Positions 5,072-10,420 of a stretch of 11,832 nt of DNA are shown piece after piece. The stretch is taken from positions 1 to 11,832 of the forward strand of contig CAZSWR010000098.1 in the NCBI GenBank assembly GCA_964610885.1, read 5' to 3'. The notes beneath the pieces are model-generated. The model made no database searches. It had not been told where the DNA came from and was given only the letters and a program-made list of their open reading frames with translations. Position numbers and translations under genes: made by a program. This DNA comes from CAZSWR01 sp964610885 (GTDB lineage Bacteria; Bacteroidota; Ignavibacteria; Kapaibacteriales; UBA2268). The number at the start of each line of letters is the position of its first letter. Positions within the stretch are counted from its first letter, which is position 1.

Positions 5072-6400
5072 TTAGAACCTTACCGAGTCCTCGCTCATTT
5101 GGGTCATAATTTGGTTCTGGAAATTGTAGAGCCTGACGTAGGTTTTCGATGTGGCGTCGGTGCCCTGGGGCGTGATAATCACGAAATTAGCTGTAGTTAA
5201 TTTGTGGTTGTCGTCGATCCATGTGCCCGAGTTTGCATAAATGCACTTTTTGCCGGAAACTGTATAGTTCTGCATCATGGGATTGTGCGTGTGGCCGAAA
5301 ACAACGATCCTCTTGTTCGAGCTGGGGTTGTTGAAGTACTGCCAATATGCCATTGTGTCGGTGCCAATGCTTCCAGCTGCATTATCAAGGGCATAATCGA
5401 CGGGGATTGGCACGCTTACGTTGTTTCGCGAGCATCTATTTGCCCAATTGTCTTGGATGCCATCATAAAGTTTGACTTTAATTGTTCCGCCGGGAGTTTC
5501 TTGGTACGGCAATAAATCATTGATGCTGTAGTAGCCGTTGAACCCATTCACGTTCGCGAAGATTTTCTTTTCGTCGAAGTGCCTGTTGACCGGCAGATAG
5601 TTTAGCGACCACGACCACGTTCCCCAGTATCTATACAGATTGGCCTGGCTAACGGTTTCGGAACCGGTGAGCGTGAGTTTCGGGATTTCATCGATATTTT
5701 TCTCGCATTTTTGGGCCACGTGCGTTGCGCCAATACGAGTAAAGAAATATCCCGGAGGAGTGATTGTCCCCGGCGCAATGTCTTGGTTCGAGAACGGGTC
5801 GGGCGAGCAGAAAATGTTATAGCGGTGGCCGTGTTCGATAACGACTTCCGGCAGACCGGCCGGAGAGTACGAGCCTAAGCCCAAGAGTCCTGCGTCGCGG
5901 CATTGGATGATTCCGGGCAGCACCCGGCTAACGTTTGCCTCGGAGATGGTCAGGTCGTGGTTGCCGGGCACGTATGTAACAGTGATTTTTTGTTCGTTTA
6001 TAATGCTTTTCAGCGCGTCGAACACAGATTTATTTGTTGAAGCAATAAGGTCAACGAAGCTGGCCTGGTCGCCTCCGTGGTATGTATCTATGGTGTCTGG
6101 TACAAACCATTCATCGAAGAAGTCGCCCGCGATAACGAGTTCCTTCACGTTGGGCGAAGCTTTCACCTGCTCCAAGAAATTGGCCAACACTGCTCTGTTT
6201 GCCCTGGTTTCCTCGTAGTTTTCATCGGCGCCCAAGTGGATGTCGCTAATAACAACTACTAAATTGCGAACATTTGTACCGTTGTTCAGCGGAGATTTGA
6301 CTATAGGATTATTGCTATCGCTATTACTTGAGCATGATACAAACATCGCTAAAGCCAATCCTATCATAGCCATTTTGCCAAGTAGCCATCCATTTTTCAT
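5072..6400 (-). CDS. Lipoprotein metallophosphoesterase (calcineurin-like)
   Basis: 442 residues. The signal is a lipoprotein type: hydrophobic 7-21, then FVSC with Cys23, then a Ser/Asn-rich linker. The metallophosphoesterase core is complete: SDIHLG (D53, H55), GDFFD (G92, D93, D96), GNHD (146-149), EHGHRY (H190, H192) and GHTH (369-372). All residues that bind the two metal ions in this family are therefore present. The motif order and the aromatic D-x-x-D element after GDFFD recall LpxH-like UDP-diacylglucosamine hydrolases. This protein is lipid-anchored outside the cytoplasm and nearly twice as long as LpxH, so that activity is not proposed; it is probably a secreted phosphoesterase of unknown substrate. 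About 170 residues inserted between the last two motifs are unusual. The ribosome binding site AAAGG (minus strand, 6406-6410) lies 5 bases from the ATG. It is a single gene converging on the DoxX region. Confidence 0.88.
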   Translation of the reverse strand: MKNGWLLGKMAMIGLALAMFVSCSSNSDSNNPIVKSPLNNGTNVRNLVVVISDIHLGADENYEETRANRAVLANFLEQVKASPNVKELVIAGDFFDEWFVPDTIDTYHGGDQASFVDLIASTNKSVFDALKSIINEQKITVTYVPGNHDLTISEANVSRVLPGIIQCRDAGLLGLGSYSPAGLPEVVIEHGHRYNIFCSPDPFSNQDIAPGTITPPGYFFTRIGATHVAQKCEKNIDEIPKLTLTGSETVSQANLYRYWGTWSWSLNYLPVNRHFDEKKIFANVNGFNGYYSINDLLPYQETPGGTIKVKLYDGIQDNWANRCSRNNVSVPIPVDYALDNAAGSIGTDTMAYWQYFNNPSSNKRIVVFGHTHNPMMQNYTVSGKKCIYANSGTWIDDNHKLTTANFVIITPQGTDATSKTYVRLYNFQNQIMTQMSEDSVRF

Positions 6401-6499
6401 ATTAACCTTTCGTTAGTTTAACCCCTAATTTTTCGTGGGAACCTTTCTCCACGTTTAATCTATATCTCGATTCAATTTTTCATCTCGTACTTGATTCTC

Positions 6500-6589
6500 T
6501 AACCATCCAGAAACCAATTGCAATGCGAAGGATTTATTTCCCATGCCTTGGCAACGAGGGGACTGAGTGGAGGTTTGTAATTCAAATAA
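6500..6589. repeat. About 90-bp dispersed repeat, copy 2 (decayed palindrome)
   Basis: Starts taaccatccagaaaccaattg and ends taattcaaataa. It aligns in direct orientation with 3709-3800 almost end to end with small gaps. The central palindrome is broken here (ccatgccttgg / caacgaggggac), so this is the older or inactive copy. Confidence 0.6.
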
Positions 6590-6634
6590 CATACCATCTA
6601 AGATGATATAGAACCATTTAATTGTCCCACATCG

Positions 6635-6668
6635 CAAAAGTAAATTTGTGAAAACGATTCAATACAAA
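6635..6668 (-). promoter_or_regulatory. Possible promoter of the metallophosphoesterase gene
   Basis: On the minus strand, TTTG (6668-6665) and TACTTTTG (6642-6635) are 22 bases apart and fit the Bacteroidota TTTG/TAnnTTTG pattern. The transcript would carry a leader of about 230 bases that includes the dispersed repeat at 6500-6589. A plus-strand TAAATTTG overlaps at 6641-6648, so direction is not certain. Confidence 0.4.
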
Positions 6669-6932
6669 CATAAAAATCCGATATTTTTTCAATCCTACTC
6701 TTTAGTGCCATGCGCCAAGATTCGCCTGCCAACGTACTTGATAGGACGCATCGCATCACTAAAATACAAAATATAAATTGTCAAAAAAAATATATTTTGA
6801 ATAGAAGTATTTAACATAAAAATATGCACTGAATTCTGTCGAGTCATTCAAGCTACCCAATGGCCCCGACACCCATCCGATTAGCAAATATGGTTGCTCG
6901 CCGCCCGAAAATTCGACAAAAAAACACTCGCC

Positions 6933-6967
6933 GAAAAAAAATTCTATGACCGTGAAAATTTTTTTTC
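6933..6967. repeat. Perfect 11-bp A/T-rich inverted repeat
   Basis: gaaaaaaaatt (6933-6943) and its exact reverse complement aattttttttc (6957-6967) flank a 13-base spacer. It could be a binding site for a nucleoid or regulatory protein, an intrinsically bent segment, or a weak terminator; the stem is nearly all A-T. Confidence 0.45.
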
Positions 6968-7111
6968 AGCCACTGTACGACCTTTGGGGGAAATCTGCTG
7001 AAAACAAGAGCCAGCCGCGATTTAAATCATTTGCAGATATTTCGGATATTCGTTAATTTGCCATGTGTTATAGTAGCAAATTGCTTAGAAGTTTTTTCAA
7101 ATAGCTTACTA

Positions 7112-7117
7112 TATAAT
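7112..7117 (+). promoter_or_regulatory. Possible -10 element before the lyase gene
   Basis: TATAAT within a stretch of alternating A and T, 30 bases before the start codon. No TAnnTTTG box and no convincing upstream element at the right distance were found, so the assignment is weak. Confidence 0.25.
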
Positions 7118-7127
7118 ATTAATCAAC

Positions 7128-7147
7128 TTTAAGAAGGATTTCTTAAA
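7128..7147 (+). promoter_or_regulatory. Hairpin holding the ribosome binding site in its loop
   Basis: tttaagaa (7128-7135) and ttcttaaa (7140-7147) are perfect complements around ggat. The Shine-Dalgarno core AAGGA (7134-7138) spans the top of the stem and loop, and the stem ends at the base before the ATG. The stem has a single G-C pair, so it is weak and may open with temperature or ribosome binding. Confidence 0.5.
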
Positions 7148-8533
7148 ATGGCTGAAAACCGTAAGTCATGGGCTGAACCCTACAAAATCAAAGTAGTTGA
7201 ACCACTCAAAGTTACTACACGCGAATACCGCGAAAAATGTATCAAAGAAGCTGGATATAACACATTCCTCCTCCGTTCGGAAGATGTTTATATCGATCTG
7301 CTTACAGATAGCGGCACGAATGCCATGAGCGATTATCAATGGGCAGGTATGATGCTCGGCGACGAAGCTTATGCTGGCAGCAAAAACTTCTATTACCTCG
7401 AATCAAATATCCAAAAATTCTATGGATATAAATATGTGGTTCCCACCCACCAAGGCCGTGGTGCAGAACACCTCCTTTCGCAAGCATTGATCAAACCCGG
7501 CGATTACGTCCCCGGAAACATGTACTTCACCACAACCCGCGAACACCAAGAACTCGCCGGCGGTACCTTCCGCGACGTCATCATCGACGAAGCACACGAC
7601 CCACAAGCAGTTCTTCCCTTCAAAGGAAATGTTGATCTGAAGAAATTCCAAGCACTCATCGACGAAGTCGGTGCCGATAAAATTCCTTACATCACAGTCG
7701 GCGCCACAGTCAATATGGCCGGCGGCCAACCCGTTTCGATGGCAAACATGAAAGCCGTAGCCGAATTGGCACACAAACACGGCATCAAAGTCGTTATCGA
7801 CGCCACACGCGGCATGGAAAATGCTTACTTCATCCAACAGCGCGAAGAAGGTTACAAAAACAAATCAGTAGCCGAAATCGTTCACGAATTCTTCGGTTAT
7901 TCCGATGCAGCCACCATGTCCGGCAAAAAAGACCTTTTGGTCAATATCGGCGGTTTCGTAGCTTGCAACGACTGGGATACCTTCGAGAACATGCGCAACA
8001 TGGTTGTCGTTTACGAAGGACTCCACACATACGGTGGACTCGCCGGACGTGACCTCGAAGCAATGGCTCGCGGTATGGAAGAAGCAATCCAAGACGATAG
8101 CATCTCCGCTCGCGTAAGACAAGTCGAATACTTTGGCAACAAACTCAAAGCCGCTGGCATTCCGATCGTCGAACCAATCGGCGGACACGCTGTGTTCCTT
8201 GACGCTCGCAGATTCTACGATCACCTGACCCAATTGGAATTCCCCTCGCAGAAACTCGCAGCCGATCTCTATGTGGAATCCGGCGTACGCGCAATGGAAC
8301 GCGGTATCGTATCGGCAGGACGTAACAAAAAAACCGGCGAAAACAACATGCCGAAACTTGAACTCGTTCGCCTCACCATTCCCCGCCGCGTTTACACACA
8401 ATCGCACTTCGACGTCGCTGCAGAGCGCATCATCGAAATGTACGAAAAACGCCATACATTCAAAGGCCTCGAAATGGTTTACGAACCCAAATACTTGCGC
8501 TTCTTCCAGGCACGTTTCCAAGAAAAAGCGTAA
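7148..8533 (+). CDS. tpl: Tyrosine phenol-lyase (beta-tyrosinase), PLP enzyme
   Basis: 461 residues that align without gaps to my recollection of Citrobacter freundii tyrosine phenol-lyase (456 residues), with a constant offset of four. Reaction: L-tyrosine to phenol, pyruvate and ammonia, in the cytoplasm, K+-dependent tetramer. Expected cofactor and active-site residues are present: S55, Y75, Q102, R104, N189, D218, R221, K261 (Schiff base lysine in SGKKD), Y295 and R408. Residues that separate it from tryptophanase are of the phenol-lyase type: T128 in YFTTT (Asp in tryptophanase), M383-E384-R385 (Val-Glu-Ile in E. coli tryptophanase) and F452-F453. Nearest genes are unrelated and there is no tyrosine permease beside it. 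Many codons end in C or in A of gaa/aaa, unlike the neighbours, which may mean high expression. A strong terminator follows. The call of lyase over tryptophanase is well supported; true substrate range is untested. Confidence 0.92.
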   Translation: MAENRKSWAEPYKIKVVEPLKVTTREYREKCIKEAGYNTFLLRSEDVYIDLLTDSGTNAMSDYQWAGMMLGDEAYAGSKNFYYLESNIQKFYGYKYVVPTHQGRGAEHLLSQALIKPGDYVPGNMYFTTTREHQELAGGTFRDVIIDEAHDPQAVLPFKGNVDLKKFQALIDEVGADKIPYITVGATVNMAGGQPVSMANMKAVAELAHKHGIKVVIDATRGMENAYFIQQREEGYKNKSVAEIVHEFFGYSDAATMSGKKDLLVNIGGFVACNDWDTFENMRNMVVVYEGLHTYGGLAGRDLEAMARGMEEAIQDDSISARVRQVEYFGNKLKAAGIPIVEPIGGHAVFLDARRFYDHLTQLEFPSQKLAADLYVESGVRAMERGIVSAGRNKKTGENNMPKLELVRLTIPRRVYTQSHFDVAAERIIEMYEKRHTFKGLEMVYEPKYLRFFQARFQEKA

Positions 8534-8567
8534 TTCATTCGGTTCCGACTGGATTATTTCCCTTTCG

Positions 8568-8602
8568 CTCCCGCTTCGCACCATCGAGGCGGGAGTTTTT
8601 TA
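8568..8602 (+). terminator. Rho-independent terminator of the lyase gene
   Basis: Stem ctcccgcttcg (8568-8578) pairs with cgaggcgggag (8585-8595) over 11 positions with a single G-T wobble and loop caccat, followed by six T. It starts 35 bases after the stop codon. Confidence 0.92.
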
Positions 8603-8666
8603 TTCAAGGCATTCTATTTTTATTATAGGCTGCTGTATGATAACTTCCGGGTATATGTTCCTAAAA

Positions 8667-8738
8667 ATATCGCGTAGCGATTAAACTATGGTAGGTATCG
8701 AAGCCATACTCTTAATTGTTATCCCGTAGGGATTAAAT
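8667..8738. repeat. Pair of short hairpins with compensatory change
   Basis: atcgc-gta-gcgat-taaa (within 8667-8686) and atccc-gta-gggat-taaa (within 8719-8738) are 20-base direct repeats matching at 16 positions. Each is a 5-bp stem with loop gta, and two of the differences swap a G-C pair for a C-G pair at the same stem position. Confidence 0.6.
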
Positions 8739-9207
8739 TATACAACTTGATTGTTGAACTTTATGTCGTTCACGCGAATGCGGGAATCTCCTATTATTAT
8801 CCAGTTCCCAATATCATTGAGCACTAAGAAAATCAACTCACCAAATCACCTGATAATTATACGTTACACGGTATAAAATTATCCCGACATTTCTGGCAAT
8901 TGATAATGGTACTTTTGAATCTACCCACAAAAATCGAAATTGAATAGTGTTTTCCCTTATCCAAAGCAGTTGTTGTGCATTTTCTCTGCCGGAATGCCCT
9001 TACTGAGCAAATATTGAAATAATTATTAGCAATAAAATATTATTAAATATTTCTTGCATATTAAATATTCATTTAGTAATTTGAATTTAAACAACAGCGC
9101 TCACGTAGCGAAACGAATGCAAGAAGTTTTATTCAGCACAAACAACAAGCCATGGCACAGGTTGATAGATTATTATTAATACCACAAGGGGACGGGCCGC
9201 AGTCAGG

Positions 9208-9254
9208 ATAAAAAAATAGGATCCGAAGAGTTTCGAAGCTTTCATATCGGATCC
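9208..9254 (-). terminator. Rho-independent terminator of the candidate small RNA
   Basis: Read on the minus strand: ggatccga (9254-9247), a 20-base loop, tcggatcc (9226-9219), then ta and seven T (9216-9210). The 8-bp stem is perfect. The T-tract lies on this side only, so termination is leftward. Confidence 0.65.
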
Positions 9255-9298
9255 CACGTCGCTCGCGGCGCGAAGAGCGCCACGCAATCGTTTCGACA
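9208..9298 (-). ncRNA. Candidate small RNA, about 90 nt
   Basis: The unit has a matching promoter upstream (9302-9332), a first stem cgtggcgc/gcgccgcg with one G-U pair and loop tcttc (9284-9264), and a terminator stem with a T-tract (9254-9208). Base composition is GC-rich in a very AT-rich intergenic region, as for structured RNAs. It is transcribed divergently from the T9SS gene at 9372. I do not recognise it as 6S, tmRNA, SRP or RNase P RNA. A short peptide gene starting at an internal ATG in gatatgaaagc is an alternative. The exact 5' end is inferred from the promoter box. Confidence 0.5.
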
Positions 9299-9301
9299 TC
9301 G

Positions 9302-9332
9302 CAAATATACGATGCCGATGTGTTAGAAACAA
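9302..9332 (-). promoter_or_regulatory. Bacteroidota-type promoter of the candidate small RNA
   Basis: On the minus strand TTG (9332-9330) and TATATTTG (9309-9302) are 20 bases apart, an excellent match to TTG/TAnnTTTG. The upstream part overlaps the promoter region of the divergent gene at 9372. Confidence 0.6.
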
Positions 9333-9338
9333 TTTAAT

Positions 9339-9346
9339 TATTTTTG
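9339..9346 (+). promoter_or_regulatory. Possible -7 box for the interrupted T9SS gene
   Basis: TATTTTTG fits TAnnTTTG and lies 25 bases before the ATG at 9372. A matching TTTG at the -33 position is not seen, so the call is tentative. Confidence 0.4.
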
Positions 9347-9371
9347 TTAAACACATTAGAGATTATTCAAA

Positions 9372-9650
9372 ATGAAAAAATCAATCGTTCTATTTCTGCT
9401 CATCGTGGCAGGCGCGTTCCAAATTGCTTGGGGGCAAGAGGAAGACCCATATTCAAACATCACCAATCCCTGCGGTGGTACAACTCAGAAAATGCAATAT
9501 CACGCCAGTTTAGTTCCTGAAGGCTGCCCCGGCTGTCGAATAAATTACTTCGCTGTATATAGCGTGGTTGATCAAATGCCATCATTCGAGATATCCGAGC
9601 TTTTCGTTACGGACGAGTGCTACAAATGCTTCAACACACAAAAACTGTAA
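9372..9650 (+). CDS. N-terminal part of an interrupted T9SS-secreted protein
   Basis: 92 residues before a TAA stop. MKKSIVLFLLIVAGAFQIAWG is a clear Sec signal peptide with probable cleavage before Gln22. The mature part is Cys-rich (C34, C52, C55, C83, C86), including a CPGC motif at 52-55. It ends in a segment that reads like the start of an amphipathic helix (CYKCFNTQKL). The next reading frame, from 9654, is in exactly the same frame and begins one codon (CAG) after the stop. If the TAA were a sense codon, a single protein of 328 residues with signal peptide and C-terminal sorting domain would result. As it stands, the product would be a short exported fragment. The family is not recognised. 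Confidence 0.7.
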   Translation: MKKSIVLFLLIVAGAFQIAWGQEEDPYSNITNPCGGTTQKMQYHASLVPEGCPGCRINYFAVYSVVDQMPSFEISELFVTDECYKCFNTQKL

Positions 9651-9653
9651 CAG

Positions 9654-10358
9654 ATGGCACTTAGTGATTTTATTACAAATCTCGTAAATGGGACTTGGGG
9701 ACCTTTTGATAAGTTTGATGTAGCAATTGCTTACGCCAAATCATGCGTGCAGGCTACGTTCAAAAAATTACACAAAGAAAAGCTCGAGAAGAAATATGGG
9801 GGAGGCCCCGTTCCTCCGGATCCGGGTATGATTATGCCTATGAGCCAAATTGCCTCAGAGGATTCGGTATCACTCTGGTGGATAAGGCCATGCAACACAG
9901 ATTTGATTTATTGCTGCAAGGCATTGCTTCATATCGAAACAAAAATGAACAGCGATGGCAGTCGTAGTGTTGTCTATATAAAAACAATAAAGAAATATCC
10001 GATGGAGTCTTTTTGCGGAAAGATTTCACCAATGTGCGAATATAATTGCGATGCTTTGGATCTGGATTACCGAAATCTAAAATATCAGGCTGACTCAACG
10101 GCAAGTATATTTACTGTTACGCCCAATCCAACTTCAGGTAATGTTTCGCTAACAATCAATGGATTCGAAAATGGTAACTATGTTTTAGAGATTAATGATA
10201 CTTATGGGAATACAATTCATACATCGAATATAGATATTAGCGACGATTCAAGAACACCAAGCATTGCAATTTCTATCGGCCAAACAGGTACTTACGTTTA
10301 TGCACTGAAGCAAAACGGAAATGTTTTAAAATCCGGTTTGATTACGGTTATCAAATAA
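9654..10358 (+). CDS. C-terminal part of the interrupted protein, with T9SS type A sorting domain
   Basis: 234 residues from an ATG four bases after the preceding stop; no ribosome binding site and no signal peptide, which makes independent expression of a secreted product unlikely. Residues 1-50 look helical and Lys-rich. 51-65 is a Pro-rich linker (GPVPPDPG). 70-135 contains further Cys (80, 87, 88, 121, 128, 132) and ends the unknown domain. Residues about 151-234 form a T9SS type A sorting domain: TVTPNPTSGNVSLTI (155-169), a middle strand YVLEINDTYGNTI and a final GTYVYALKQNG...SGLITVIK. Such a domain is only useful on a protein exported by Sec first, which the upstream fragment would supply. 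The most probable reading is a gene broken by one nonsense change, or a sequencing error. Confidence 0.75.
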   Translation: MALSDFITNLVNGTWGPFDKFDVAIAYAKSCVQATFKKLHKEKLEKKYGGGPVPPDPGMIMPMSQIASEDSVSLWWIRPCNTDLIYCCKALLHIETKMNSDGSRSVVYIKTIKKYPMESFCGKISPMCEYNCDALDLDYRNLKYQADSTASIFTVTPNPTSGNVSLTINGFENGNYVLEINDTYGNTIHTSNIDISDDSRTPSIAISIGQTGTYVYALKQNGNVLKSGLITVIK

Positions 10359-10376
10359 GTTTGTTATTTTCTATGT

Positions 10377-10403
10377 GGGGGCAATACTGCCCCCTATGTT
10401 TTT
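10377..10403 (+). terminator. Terminator-like hairpin between two T9SS genes
   Basis: Perfect 7-bp stem gggggca/tgccccc with loop atac, followed by tatgttttt. It lies 18 bases after the stop of the interrupted gene and 17 bases before the next start codon, so it would separate the two genes or act as an attenuator. Confidence 0.7.
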
Positions 10404-10420
10404 AATAAAAGGGATTCAAA

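Larger units (their letters stand above)
6401..7147. other. Long intergenic leader region between divergent genes
   Basis: About 750 bases lie between the divergently transcribed metallophosphoesterase and tyrosine phenol-lyase genes. They hold a dispersed repeat (6500-6589), a promoter-like pair for the minus strand (6635-6668), a very AT-rich stretch (6770-6830), a more GC-balanced stretch (6840-6910), an 11-bp A/T dyad (6933-6967) and the start-site hairpin of the lyase gene (7128-7147). Short agcaa/ttgct dyads occur at about 6882-6897 and 7075-7085. No reading frame is convincing. Confidence 0.65.
8603..9371. other. Long intergenic region without a supported protein gene
   Basis: About 770 bases. 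8667-8738 carries a pair of co-varying hairpins. 8740-9100 is AT-rich with nothing I recognise. 9208-9332 carries a candidate minus-strand small RNA with promoter and terminator, and 9339-9346 a plus-strand -7 box for the next gene. A 75-residue frame on the minus strand (9129-9356) overlaps the RNA candidate and its start would lie upstream of the predicted transcription start. Confidence 0.6.

Noticed and set aside
5204..5515. Open frames on the plus strand opposite the metallophosphoesterase gene
   Set aside because: They lack family features and ribosome binding sites, and the opposite strand carries a complete enzyme with all its motifs.
7148..8533. Annotation of the lyase as tryptophanase
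   Set aside because: The residues that distinguish the two enzymes (Thr128, Met383, Arg385, Phe452) are those of tyrosine phenol-lyase.
7865..8584. A 239-residue open frame on the minus strand opposite the lyase gene
   Set aside because: It is a by-product of the codon use of the lyase gene, has no ribosome binding site and no recognisable family features, and the plus-strand protein is certain.
9129..9356. A 75-residue minus-strand frame in the intergenic region
   Set aside because: Its start codons lie upstream of or within the predicted promoter, and the promoter, hairpins and T-tract fit a small RNA better. A shorter peptide from an internal ATG cannot be fully excluded.
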